From: Nitratireductor indicus C115
Lineage (GTDB): Bacteria > Pseudomonadota > Alphaproteobacteria > Rhizobiales > Rhizobiaceae
Assembly: GCF_000300515.1 (NCBI RefSeq)
Contig: NZ_AMSI01000010.1
Span: 124,001 to 188,000, forward strand
Direction of reading: 5' to 3'
DNA length: 64,000 nucleotides
The stretch's first letter is position 1, and each line of letters begins with the position of its first letter. Below, piece by piece: positions 1 to 8,474 of this stretch. The notes beneath the pieces were generated by a model. It had not been told where the DNA came from. It searched no databases and was given only the letters and a program-made list of their open reading frames with translations. The position numbers were made by a program, and so were the translations under genes.

Positions 1-93
1 ACGGCTCGAATTCATCCAGAGACCTGCGGCAAACGGGCCTCAAGCCTCCCGCAAGCTTGATCTGGAAGAATAGTTTCCAACAAACAACGGACG
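1..93. other. Window edge without a supported gene
   Basis: All three forward frames either stop within this stretch or continue only as an out-of-frame shadow of the next gene. It may contain the last codons of an upstream flagellar gene: one frame is open from base 2 to a TAG at 71-73. That is too short to assign. Confidence 0.3.
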
Positions 94-648
94 ATGGAGG
101 ACGCCTTGGCGATTTCGCCTCCCGGCGACATTGTGCTGAACGTAGCCCGCGCGGCCGATCCCCAGAAGGTCGCGGCAGCCCGTGCACGCCTGGCAACGCA
201 TGGCGCCGTCACCGCTGGTTTCTCCGCGACCCTGGACGCCACACCCATACAAGGTGCGACGGTCAGGAAGCCTGCGCTTTCGCCGACAGAAACGAAGTTT
301 GAGGCGATGGTCCTGCAAAACTTCCTCCAATCGCTCCTGCCCGAAGAGACAAGCTCCGTCTATGGCGAGGGCATCGCCGGTGAGATGTGGCGCTCCATGA
401 TGGCTGAAAAGCTGAGCCAGACCCTTGCCGAACAGGGCGGCCTCGGCATCGCCAGCAAGGTGCTGACCGACTACACGGTCGAAGGCGACAAGAAGATGCC
501 GATCGGTGCTGTTTCCACCACAGCCGAGCAGCAGGAAGCCGGCAAACGCGCATTGATGTCCTCCGCCCTCCTCAACGAGATCGAGCGGCAGGCAGCCAAG
601 ACCCTGGGCATCGGCGTCAGCACGGCCCGCAAAGACGACAAGAGCTGA
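94..648 (+). CDS. flgJ: Rod-binding protein, FlgJ N-terminal type
   Basis: A 184-residue protein of the rod-binding family that caps or scaffolds flagellar rod assembly in the periplasm. Visible features are the start MEDALAISPPGDIVLNV and the core FEAMVLQNFLQSLLPEE followed by GEGIAGEMWRSMMAEKL and GGLGIASKVL, the usual signature of the FlgJ rod-binding half. There is no muramidase domain, which is normal for alphaproteobacteria that carry only the rod-binding part. It lies 22 bp before an FlgN-like gene and a one-TM protein gene on the same strand, so these look like the last genes of a flagellar operon. Function is inferred from family motifs. Confidence 0.8.
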   Translation: MEDALAISPPGDIVLNVARAADPQKVAAARARLATHGAVTAGFSATLDATPIQGATVRKPALSPTETKFEAMVLQNFLQSLLPEETSSVYGEGIAGEMWRSMMAEKLSQTLAEQGGLGIASKVLTDYTVEGDKKMPIGAVSTTAEQQEAGKRALMSSALLNEIERQAAKTLGIGVSTARKDDKS

Positions 649-670
649 AAGCCTGAAACGGAAAACCTTC

Positions 671-1087
671 ATGTATGATCAGATGACCACGGCAAAGTCC
701 GAGACCTCCCCCAACGCGGGCAAGCAGCACCATGGCGGCGCAAGCGCAATCGCCATCATGCGCCGTATCGAGGAAACGATCGACGCCGAGACCACAGCGA
801 TCCGCACCGATCCGGCCTTCGATCTGAAGGCTTCCAATGCCCGCAAGAGCCGTCATCTCTACGAGTTGAACAAGGCCCTGAAAGGCGCCAACGAGGAAGG
901 CCTCGCCTCCGCGCATCGCGATGCGCTGTTGCGGCTGCGCGCCAAGCTCGCCGCCAACGAAGCGACCATCAAGGCGCATATGAGCGCTGTATCGGAAGTA
1001 GCCGCGCTCCTGCGCGAAACTATCGAGCAGGCGCAGACGGACGGCACCTATTCCGAACGCGCCTTCGGACAGGCATCGCCCGCATGA
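671..1087 (+). CDS. FlgN-like flagellar export chaperone candidate
   Basis: A 138-residue, charged, Cys-free protein that should be almost entirely helical, for example around IMRRIEETIDAETTAI and LRLRAKLAANEATIKAHM. Size, composition and its place directly after the rod-binding protein gene fit an FlgN-type chaperone for hook-associated proteins, but similarity in this family is weak and the call leans on context. The ATG at 671 follows a GGAAAA sequence; a second ATG at 683 is possible. Its stop overlaps the next start by 4 bp (ATGA), so translation is probably coupled. Confidence 0.55.
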   Translation: MYDQMTTAKSETSPNAGKQHHGGASAIAIMRRIEETIDAETTAIRTDPAFDLKASNARKSRHLYELNKALKGANEEGLASAHRDALLRLRAKLAANEATIKAHMSAVSEVAALLRETIEQAQTDGTYSERAFGQASPA

Positions 1088-1611
1088 TCAAGTTCGTCCT
1101 GGCCGCTCTGTGGATTTGCGCCGTCACGGTAGGAACGGTGCTCTTTTCCTTTCAGTTCTCGCAGGCCAGGAACGAGGCTGCGCCCACTCCAGCCGCATTC
1201 TTCGGCGGGCTCGAGCATATCGCGACAGACATGATCTCCATCCCCGTTGTCCGCAAGGGCGGCGTGGATGGCTATTTCCTGACGAAACTCTCCTATTCCA
1301 TCGATTCCAAAAAGCTGAAGACACTCAGCGTGCCGGTCAACGCGATGCTGGTCGACGAGATATTCTCCTATCTCTACGCCAATCCGCAGATCGACTATGA
1401 GACCTCTGGCGGGCTCGATGTGGTGGCTTTCCGGGAAAGTCTGCGCGATGCGATCAACAAGCGCGTCGGCGACGAACTGATCCATGATGTCTTCATCGAT
1501 CAGGCCGACTACCTGTCAAAGGCGGAAATCCGGGCAAACACGCCCCGCCAGAAGATCGGCCTCGCAGAACCCGCCGCAAAGGCGGAAAAGCCCGCGCCGA
1601 AGGGGCATTGA
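1084..1611 (+). CDS. Single-TM flagellar-cluster protein of unknown role
   Basis: A 175-residue protein with one N-terminal membrane segment (about residues 3-25) and a soluble domain that should lie in the periplasm, ending in an Ala/Lys/Pro-rich tail. The stretch around VVAFRESLRDAINKRVGDEL faintly recalls the C-terminal half of FliL-like proteins, but the match is too weak for a firm name. It is translationally coupled to the FlgN-like gene (4-bp overlap). It is the last gene of the flagellar cluster in the window and meets the next gene tail to tail 29 bp later. I see no hairpin between the two. Confidence 0.6.
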   Translation: MIKFVLAALWICAVTVGTVLFSFQFSQARNEAAPTPAAFFGGLEHIATDMISIPVVRKGGVDGYFLTKLSYSIDSKKLKTLSVPVNAMLVDEIFSYLYANPQIDYETSGGLDVVAFRESLRDAINKRVGDELIHDVFIDQADYLSKAEIRANTPRQKIGLAEPAAKAEKPAPKGH

Positions 1612-1640
1612 GCCGGGTCTGGTCGCTCCATGCTGAAGAC

Positions 1641-2882
1641 CTAAACGAGCAGGCTCATCGGATTTTCGATCCCGCTTTTGAAAGCTGCAAGCCATTGCGC
1701 GCCGACAGCTCCGTCGACCGCACGATGATCCACCGACAAGGTGCAGGTCATCGCCTCCGAAAAAGCGATCGTATCGCCTCGCTCGACCGGCCTGCGGCTC
1801 ACCGCCCCCACGGCAAGAATGCCGCTCTGCGGCGGATTGATAATCGCCGAGAAGGCTTTCACCCCATACATGCCCAGATTGGAGATGCTGAAGCATCCGC
1901 CCTGATATTCCTCAGGCTTCAGCCCTCCATCGCGCGCCCGCGCGGAAAGAGACTTGATCTCATCAGAAAGGCTTCCGAGGCTTTTGCGGTCGGCATCGCG
2001 CACAATGGGGGTAATGAGCCCGCCTTCCGTTGCCACCGCCACTGAAACATCCACCGCATGCGGCCGCAGAAGAGCCTCTTCGTTCCATATGCACCGCATG
2101 TCCGGCACGGCCCGCAGGGCAAGAGCAACAGCCTTAACGACGAAGTCGTTGATCGAGATGCGAGCGCTTGCCTCGCGCCCTTCATTGCATTGCGCCCGCA
2201 ACGCTATCAGCGGCGCCATCTCGCATTCTGTTTCGAGGTAGAAATGCGGCACCGTCGTCTTCGCCTCGTGCAGGCGCCGGGCGATGGTGCGGCGCATGGA
2301 CGATAGCGGCAGCACCTCATAGTCCCCGATCCCGAGCGGGACATGAGCAGTAGCGTGCACAGACTGTTTTCCGGGCTCTTCAAGCGGGGGAATACGGGTA
2401 GACGATCGATCGGCCAGCGCATGTTCCACATCGAGGCGCACGATACGCCCTTTCGGCCCCGACCCGGAAAGACCCGAAAGCTCCAACCCGTGCTCTGCGG
2501 CAAGCCTCCGTGCCAGCGGAGAGGCCGAATGCCGAGGCACAGCCGGTCCGGAAGACCTTGCAGGCACGTTTACGGCGACAGGGCTGAGTTTGTCGGCTTG
2601 CGCCGCAGGCTTCGACGACGCCGGCATCTCGACATTTTCCTCGCCCTCGGCAAGGATCACCGCGATCAGCTGATTGACGCCCGCCCGCTTTCCGGCAGGC
2701 ACCAGAATGCGGCCGAGTTTTCCCGAACCGGGGGCTTCGATCTCCATCGTCGCCTTGTCTGTTTCAACCTCCGCTACGGGTTCCCCGGCTGCGACATCGT
2801 CGCCTTCCGCCTTCAGCCATTGCGCGATAACACCGTCTTCCATCCCCGCCGCAAGTGACGGGAGAACGATCTCGATAGCCAC
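1641..2882 (-). CDS. 2-oxoacid dehydrogenase E2, dihydrolipoyl acyltransferase
   Basis: The E2 component (413 aa) of a pyruvate/acetoin/branched-chain-type dehydrogenase complex; it carries the acyl group on lipoate and passes it to CoA. Domains in order: lipoyl domain with the modified Lys in ETDKATMEIEAP (K43), an Ala/Pro linker, a peripheral-subunit-binding domain (about 118-156, SPLARRLAAEHGL), and the acyltransferase domain with SVDHRAVDG near the C-terminus (H386, D390). It follows the E1 gene by 83 bp and is the last gene of the minus-strand operon. No E3 gene is present, so the general cellular dihydrolipoamide dehydrogenase is presumably used. Acyl specificity is unknown. Confidence 0.93.
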   Translation of the reverse strand: MAIEIVLPSLAAGMEDGVIAQWLKAEGDDVAAGEPVAEVETDKATMEIEAPGSGKLGRILVPAGKRAGVNQLIAVILAEGEENVEMPASSKPAAQADKLSPVAVNVPARSSGPAVPRHSASPLARRLAAEHGLELSGLSGSGPKGRIVRLDVEHALADRSSTRIPPLEEPGKQSVHATAHVPLGIGDYEVLPLSSMRRTIARRLHEAKTTVPHFYLETECEMAPLIALRAQCNEGREASARISINDFVVKAVALALRAVPDMRCIWNEEALLRPHAVDVSVAVATEGGLITPIVRDADRKSLGSLSDEIKSLSARARDGGLKPEEYQGGCFSISNLGMYGVKAFSAIINPPQSGILAVGAVSRRPVERGDTIAFSEAMTCTLSVDHRAVDGAVGAQWLAAFKSGIENPMSLLV

Positions 2883-2965
2883 TGAAATCTCCCTTTGGGC
2901 CGCATCGACCGGTGCACGTCAATCGACACAGGATGCGGCAAAAGCAAATAAGCGAACCGCTCCCC

Positions 2966-5152
2966 TCAGGCGTCGAGCGGCAAGCCCTGATCCGCCATGA
3001 GCGAACGCAAGGCCCGTTCGATATCCTGGGGACGGGCGCATGCGGCAGCCTCCAGAACCTTCGAGATGGAAGGAGAGGCTTCCGCCCCGTGAACCCGTTG
3101 CACCGGCTGGTCGAGCCAGTCGAAAAGCCGTCTCTGGATCTCGTCGGCAAGCCATCCGCCGTAGGATGTGCCAGCCGCCCCCTGCTCGACGATCAGGACA
3201 TTGCCGGTCTTGCGGACCGAGGCTTCGATGGTTTCCCAATCGAGACCCGCGCGGTCGAGGCTGCGCAGATCGATCACCTCCGCGTCAATGCCCAGTTCCT
3301 CGACGACGGCACGGGTTTTCTCGACCATGGCAAGATAGGTGAGGATTGTGGCCTTGCTGCCCTCGCGCACGACCCTGGCCTTGCCAAGCGGGATGAAGAA
3401 ATCGAAATCCTCTACGGGAGCCATGCCCTTGGAGGCATAGAGATCCACATGTTCAATGACCAGAACCGGATCGCGGCATAAAAGCGCCGAGTTCATCAGC
3501 CCCACATAATCGAAGGGCGTCGAAGGCGCCACGATGCGCCAGCCGGGCGCAGTCGCGAATATGCCCGCCGGGTCCATCGAATGCTGCGAACCATAACCCG
3601 TTCCCATGGCAATCTTGGTGCGCAGAACGAGCGGCATGTCGCTTTCCCCGCCAAACATGTGGCGTGCCTTGCCGATCTGGTTGAACACCTGGTCGGCGGC
3701 CACCCACATGAAGTCCGGATACATGAACTCCACCACCGGACGCACTCGTCCGTCGGCTGCCATTCCGGCGGCAATCCCCGTAAAGGCATTTTCGCTGATT
3801 GGCGTGCCAAGGATACGTCCGGGAAACCGGTCGGAAAGGCCGCGCGTCGCACCATTTGTGCCACCCTTCAGACGATGGACGTCCTCGCCCAGAACCACCA
3901 CCCTGTCATCGGTCTCCATGCGGCGGGCCATGACGTCGGCGACCGTGTCGATGAAGCGGACTTCTTCCAGCGCGCCGGAAAACCCGGCCTCTTCCGCGAA
4001 GCGCTTGCCTTCGAATTCGGAAAGGTCGCCACGAACGCCGAAATCGCGAAAATCCTCGTCGGGCCAGAGGGCTGGAACGACCCGCCGGACACCGTCCACC
4101 TCTTCGATCAGCTCGCCGGCGACCTCGTCCATCAGGGAAACGCAGCGCTGGCGCAACGCCTGCGCCGCCTCATCTCCGAGAATCTGGCGATCCCGCAAGG
4201 TCCGTCCCAGCGCGTCCAGCGGATCGCGCGCACGCCATTCCGCTTCCTCCGCCTTGCTACGGTAACCGAAGGCACTGCCAGGAAGCGCACCATTCTGGTG
4301 GAAATACCGATAAAGATCGGCCTCGATGATCGTCGGCCCCTCGCCAGCCCGCATGATGCGATTTGCTTCTTCGCAGGCGAGATAGACCGCCAGCGCATCC
4401 ATGCCGTCGACCTTGATCGAGGGTATGCCGAAGGCCGAGCCGCGCGATGAAAGTCGCGGTTCGGCCGTCACCTCATCCACATGCGTGGACACGGCATACC
4501 GGTTGTTCTCGATAAAGAAGCAGATCGGCAGCTTCCATGCGGCGGCCACATTCATCGTCTCCAGCACGGAGCCGATATTCGTCGCTCCATCGCCGAAATA
4601 GGTATAGACGACATTGTCGGTACCCGCATGCCGATGCGCCCAGGCAGCGCCGGCGGCCATGGGTACGCCACCGCCGACGATCGCGTTCGTGCCCAGATTG
4701 CCCGCTTCTTCCCAACGCAGATGCATGGAACCGCCACGGCCATGGCAAAAGCCCTGCGCAAGACCCATGATTTCGGACAAGGTCCTCGACGCAAGGTCGC
4801 GCAGATCGGCCCCGAAAGCGGCCGTTGGATCGAGCCCGTCCTGCGCAAGATAGGAAAGCGCCTTGGCGAGAAACTGGTGATGTGCCCGGTGCGATCCGTT
4901 CACCTGGTCGCCGGGTTTCATGGAAATGGCCGATCCCACCGCACCCGCTTCCTGACCGATAGCAGAATGCGCGGGACCGTGGACGAGCCCTTGCGCGGCC
5001 AGTTCCAGAACCTTCTCCTCGAAAGCGCGGATCAGATGCATCTGCACCAGCATGCTGCCGGCGAGCTTCGGATCGAGCGTCAGGCGGTCGTCTTCGCTGA
5101 CCCTCAGTTCCCGCCACGGGCTTTTCGGAGTGAGATCGAGATAGTCGGGCAT
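2966..5152 (-). CDS. 2-oxoacid dehydrogenase E1, fused alpha and beta subunits
   Basis: A 728-residue thiamine-diphosphate enzyme that decarboxylates a 2-oxo acid (or acetoin) and acylates the E2 lipoate. The alpha part (about 1-345) holds the TPP motif from GDGATNIG (187) to ENN (215-217). The beta part (about 370-728) has VVLGEDV, SENAFTGIAAGMA and the phenylalanine-rich FMYPDFMWVA. Both subunits are one chain, as in several rhizobial E1 proteins. The frame is open upstream to 5521 but that part lies inside the next gene; MPDYLDL at 5152 is the natural start. Whether it acts on pyruvate, acetoin or another keto acid cannot be decided here. Confidence 0.9.
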   Translation of the reverse strand: MPDYLDLTPKSPWRELRVSEDDRLTLDPKLAGSMLVQMHLIRAFEEKVLELAAQGLVHGPAHSAIGQEAGAVGSAISMKPGDQVNGSHRAHHQFLAKALSYLAQDGLDPTAAFGADLRDLASRTLSEIMGLAQGFCHGRGGSMHLRWEEAGNLGTNAIVGGGVPMAAGAAWAHRHAGTDNVVYTYFGDGATNIGSVLETMNVAAAWKLPICFFIENNRYAVSTHVDEVTAEPRLSSRGSAFGIPSIKVDGMDALAVYLACEEANRIMRAGEGPTIIEADLYRYFHQNGALPGSAFGYRSKAEEAEWRARDPLDALGRTLRDRQILGDEAAQALRQRCVSLMDEVAGELIEEVDGVRRVVPALWPDEDFRDFGVRGDLSEFEGKRFAEEAGFSGALEEVRFIDTVADVMARRMETDDRVVVLGEDVHRLKGGTNGATRGLSDRFPGRILGTPISENAFTGIAAGMAADGRVRPVVEFMYPDFMWVAADQVFNQIGKARHMFGGESDMPLVLRTKIAMGTGYGSQHSMDPAGIFATAPGWRIVAPSTPFDYVGLMNSALLCRDPVLVIEHVDLYASKGMAPVEDFDFFIPLGKARVVREGSKATILTYLAMVEKTRAVVEELGIDAEVIDLRSLDRAGLDWETIEASVRKTGNVLIVEQGAAGTSYGGWLADEIQRRLFDWLDQPVQRVHGAEASPSISKVLEAAACARPQDIERALRSLMADQGLPLDA

Positions 5153-5187
5153 TCTGGTCTCCGCAATTCGGTCGGATTGATACTGGC

Positions 5188-5958
5188 TCAGGCCGCCAGG
5201 AAGCCGCCATCGACCGGCAGGATGGCGCCGGTTACGTAGCTGGCGAGATCGGAAGCGAGGAATGCGACGGGACCGACCACTTCGTCGGCTTCGCCAATGC
5301 GCTTCATTGGCACACGGTTGAGAAACCAGTCCGCGCCGCCCGGTCGGGCAAGCTGCGCCGTCGCCATTTCGGACATCATGATGCCTGGCGCCACGGCGTT
5401 CACCCGCACACCGTGCGGCGCCAGATCGCGCGCCATGACCTGCGTGAGCGAACGGATCGCCCCCTTGGACACCACGTAGCCCGCTGTCGATCCGCCTGCG
5501 ACGAAACCCGCCACCGAGCACAGATGCACCACATTGCCTTTATGCGCCTTGAGAGCCGGCACGAAGGCATGCGAGACGTTGAAGGCGCCTTCCAGATTGA
5601 CGGCCATGACCTGGTCCCAGACCTGGGGAGCTTCCGGCTCGCCGAACGCAGCCCGGCCCGCCCGCCCCGCATTGTTGACGAGAATGTCGAGCCCGCCATG
5701 CCGTTCCTGATCGGCCTCAGCGAAGGCCTGCACCGCAGCGCGGTCGGTCACGTCCAGCGCAAAGCCTTCCGCCTCATGCCCCTGCGCGAGCAATGACGCG
5801 GCCGTGTGTCGCGCGTTGTCGCCGTCGATATCCACGATCGTGATGCGCGCGCCATGAGCCGCCAGGCCCGAGGCGATAGAGGCCCCAAGGCCACGCCCGC
5901 CACCGGTAACGAGAGCGCGCCGGCCTGCTAGAAGTAAACTCTGTATTTGACTGGTCAT
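5188..5958 (-). CDS. SDR-family NAD(P)-dependent dehydrogenase
   Basis: A classical short-chain dehydrogenase of 256 residues. The dinucleotide-binding motif TGGGRGLGAS is near the N-terminus, an NAG(R) motif follows (LVNNAGRAG), the catalytic Tyr and Lys are in YVVSKGA, and the C-terminus ends in VDGGFLAA. IVDIDGD after strand 2 carries an acidic residue, which favours NAD over NADP. A TTG at 5994 would add 12 residues; neither start has a strong ribosome binding site. It sits 35 bp upstream of the E1 gene in the sugar operon and probably oxidises an intermediate of that pathway. The substrate is unknown. Confidence 0.88.
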   Translation of the reverse strand: MTSQIQSLLLAGRRALVTGGGRGLGASIASGLAAHGARITIVDIDGDNARHTAASLLAQGHEAEGFALDVTDRAAVQAFAEADQERHGGLDILVNNAGRAGRAAFGEPEAPQVWDQVMAVNLEGAFNVSHAFVPALKAHKGNVVHLCSVAGFVAGGSTAGYVVSKGAIRSLTQVMARDLAPHGVRVNAVAPGIMMSEMATAQLARPGGADWFLNRVPMKRIGEADEVVGPVAFLASDLASYVTGAILPVDGGFLAA

Positions 5959-6037
5959 CTGACAACTTGCATCGGTTGTGGCCACATCGGCCAAGGTTCA
6001 AAGGTGGCGCGGTGCCGGATCGTTTCGCGTTGCGGCG

Positions 6038-6781
6038 CTAGACCATGTAGATGCCGCCATTCACCTGAATGGTTTCGCCAGTGACGAAACTCGCCGCCGG
6101 AGAGCACAGGAAGGCCACGACGGAAGCGACCTCCTCGGGAGCGCCAAGGCGGGCAAGCGGTGTCTGGGCGACGGAATCCGAACCGCGCCGAGCGATGAGG
6201 TCCCGCGTCATCGGTGTTTCGATGATGCCGGGCGCCACGGCATTCACCCGCGTCTTCGGCGCCAGTTCCCGTGCCAGGCTACGGGTCAGGGAGGTCAGCG
6301 CGCCTTTCGTCGCCGAATAATGGGCGTTGCTGAAAGCCCCCCGGTGCGCGGCAAGCGATGTCATGTTGACGAGCGAGGACCCTTCGCGCAGTGCCGGCAG
6401 CGCCCGGCGCGAGAGATAGAATACCCCGTCGAGATTAATGCCGATGGTGCGGTGCCAGTCGGCATCGCTCATCTCGGAGAACGCAACCGATTGGTAGATG
6501 CCGGCAGACGGGATCAGGAAATCGATGCCGCCGAAGCGGGAAACAGCAAGCTCAACGGTCGCTTCAGCCGATGACGGCTCGGAAGCATCGGCCTTGAGCC
6601 AGGCAATGCGATCCGTGTCGCCAAGCTCCATTGCCAGTTCCTGAAGCGCCGGCTCGTCGAGGTCGCTCAGAACGAGATTGGCCCCCGCGTGAAAGAAGAG
6701 CTTCGCCACGGCGCGGCCTATGCCGCCATTGGCTCCGCTCATGACAAGGGTCCTGCCCCCGAAATCGAATGTCACACCCAT
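6038..6781 (-). CDS. SDR-family dehydrogenase, second of two
   Basis: A 247-residue short-chain dehydrogenase with cofactor motif SGANGGIG, an acidic residue after strand 2 (SDLDEP, suggesting NAD), the active-site YSATK, and a C-terminal ITGET-like segment [11 protein letters not shown]. The NNAG motif is changed to IPSAG. The start follows an excellent ribosome binding site (GGGAGGAATTTC before ATG). It lies between the 106-bp palindromic repeat and the first SDR in the same operon. Two different SDRs in a row suggest two successive oxidations, for example of a sugar or polyol and a later hydroxy acid; that is inference. Confidence 0.88.
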   Translation of the reverse strand: MGVTFDFGGRTLVMSGANGGIGRAVAKLFFHAGANLVLSDLDEPALQELAMELGDTDRIAWLKADASEPSSAEATVELAVSRFGGIDFLIPSAGIYQSVAFSEMSDADWHRTIGINLDGVFYLSRRALPALREGSSLVNMTSLAAHRGAFSNAHYSATKGALTSLTRSLARELAPKTRVNAVAPGIIETPMTRDLIARRGSDSVAQTPLARLGAPEEVASVVAFLCSPAASFVTGETIQVNGGIYMV

Positions 6782-6869
6782 GAAATTCCTCCCGGCTCGA
6801 GCCCGCGAGCCATCGGTTTGTTACGCATCGTGCCCTCCGAAAGCCCGCTCCGGTTTTCGGGTCGATGCG

Positions 6870-6975
6870 CTAGAGCGTTTCATCGTTTCATGGAAACCCT
6901 GAACCGCTCTATCTCTTTGTTTTTCTGCATTTATGCAGACGTCAGGTGATTCCACCTGACTGCGAAATGCTCTAG
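6870..6975. repeat. 106-bp compound palindromic repeat, Bru-RS-like
   Basis: The element begins CTAGAGC and ends GCTCTAG. It contains three hairpins: an imperfect long stem at 6873-6909 (GAGCGTTTCA against TGAACCGCTC), TCTGCA-TTTA-TGCAGA at 6924-6939, and GTCAGGTG-ATTC-CACCTGAC at 6941-6960. Length and nested palindromes recall the Bru-RS1/RS2 repeats of Brucellaceae (103 and 105 bp), but I cannot verify identity. It sits inside the operon, and its terminal CTAG supplies the TAG stop codon of the sugar ABC ATPase gene. It probably also forms structure in the operon mRNA. Confidence 0.7.
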
Positions 6976-8474
6976 TGCACTGCCGCGTACATGATCTTTT
7001 CCTCAGTTGCCTCGCCCGGCGAGAATTCCTCGACCACCCGCCCCATCCTGCTGACCAGGATACGGTCCGAAAGAACGAGGATTTCGGGAAGATAGGAGGA
7101 GATCACGAGAACGGCGATCCCGCTGTCGGCAAGTCCCTGGATCACCTTGTGAATTTCAGCGATCGCCCCCACGTCGACACCGCGCGTTGGCTCATCGAAG
7201 ATGACAAGACGCGGCTTCTGGGTGAGCGACTTGGCGATTACCACCTTCTGCTGGTTGCCGCCGGACAACTCCACAATGCGGGCATTGGGATTGATTGCGC
7301 GGATATGGAGAAGGCGCGACCATTCCTCGGTTACCTTGCGCTGCGTGCTGGCGCTTGCGATGCCGCCTGCGGGCGGATCGGTGACGATATGGCCCATATA
7401 GATGTTCTCGGCGATGGACATCTGCTCGAAGAATCCTTCGGCCTTGCGGTCCTCGGAGACATAGACGATGCCATCCATCACGGCGCGGTGCGGCTGGCGG
7501 TAGCGTACCGAACGCCCCATGAAGCGCAGTTCTCCACCATGGAAGATATTGCGCTTCAGAACGCCGGCGATGATCTTCGCGGTCTCCGTGCGCCCCGATC
7601 CGATCAGGCCGAAAAGCCCTGTCACCTGGCCGGCATAGAGCGAAAAGGAATTGTTGCGGACCATCGAACCCATGGAGAGGTTCTCAACGCTCAACACCTT
7701 CGGACCGGGCTTGCGGGCCTCCTCGTCGCTGCGCTTGTGGTAGAAGAGCTCGTCGGAAAGGCTGCGCCCCACCATCGACGCGATGATGCTGTCGCGGTCG
7801 AAGGTTTCCGTCTTGTTCGATGCAACGAGTTCGCCATCGCGCAGGATGGTGATGCGATCCGATATCGCCAATGCCTCTTCCAGCGCGTGGCTGATGAAGA
7901 CGATCGACACGCCGCGCTTGCGCAGCCTGTCGATGAGCGAGAAGAAATAGTGCTTCTCCTCCGGCGTCAGCGTGGCGGTCGGTTCGTCGAAGATGATCAC
8001 GCGCGCATTGAGACGCACGGCCCTGGCGATCTCCACGAGCTGCTTTTGCGCAGCGCCGAGCGTCGACACCGATGCCCATGGATCGACATTGAAGTTTAGG
8101 GAGGAGAGAAACTGCTGGGCTGCAATGTAGAGGCCACGCAACCGGTTGAAGAGTTTTTCTTCCCCCAGATAGAGGTTCTGGGCGACGGTCATGGAGGGAA
8201 CGAGGCTGGTTTCCTGGAACACCATGGCGATGCCGCGCTCCAGCGCCTCCGCCGGGTTCTGGAAATCGATGACCTCGCCGTCGAGCGTGATCGTCCCGTT
8301 CGAGCGTTGGGTCACCCCAGCGATCATCTTGGTGAGGGTGGATTTGCCCGCTCCGTTTTCACCCAGCAGCGCATGTGTCTCACCTTCATAGAGGGAGAAA
8401 TCCACATTCTTCACCGCGTAGACGCCGCGATATTCCTTGGAAACACCGCGCATTTCGATCAAGGGCGCCTTCAT
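6972..8474 (-). CDS. Sugar ABC importer ATP-binding protein (CUT2, RbsA type)
   Basis: A 500-residue double ATPase that powers a monosaccharide importer at the inner face of the membrane. The N-terminal cassette has GENGAGKST and LGAAQKQLVEIARA; the C-terminal cassette has LFGLIGSGRTE in place of a canonical Walker A and LSGGNQQKVVIAKSL with IFDEPTRGVDVGA. That asymmetry is normal for RbsA/MglA proteins. Its start overlaps the stop of the propeller gene by 4 bp (ATGA). The stop codon TAG lies within the terminal repeat sequence at 6972-6974, so repeat insertion may have set the present C-terminus (EEKIMYAAVH). Confidence 0.93.
   Translation of the reverse strand: MKAPLIEMRGVSKEYRGVYAVKNVDFSLYEGETHALLGENGAGKSTLTKMIAGVTQRSNGTITLDGEVIDFQNPAEALERGIAMVFQETSLVPSMTVAQNLYLGEEKLFNRLRGLYIAAQQFLSSLNFNVDPWASVSTLGAAQKQLVEIARAVRLNARVIIFDEPTATLTPEEKHYFFSLIDRLRKRGVSIVFISHALEEALAISDRITILRDGELVASNKTETFDRDSIIASMVGRSLSDELFYHKRSDEEARKPGPKVLSVENLSMGSMVRNNSFSLYAGQVTGLFGLIGSGRTETAKIIAGVLKRNIFHGGELRFMGRSVRYRQPHRAVMDGIVYVSEDRKAEGFFEQMSIAENIYMGHIVTDPPAGGIASASTQRKVTEEWSRLLHIRAINPNARIVELSGGNQQKVVIAKSLTQKPRLVIFDEPTRGVDVGAIAEIHKVIQGLADSGIAVLVISSYLPEILVLSDRILVSRMGRVVEEFSPGEATEEKIMYAAVH

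Noticed and set aside
5153-5521. N-terminal extension of the E1 frame by 123 codons
   Set aside because: It lies inside the SDR gene on the same strand, has no similarity to E1 proteins in composition, and MPDYLDL at 5152 gives a normal start.
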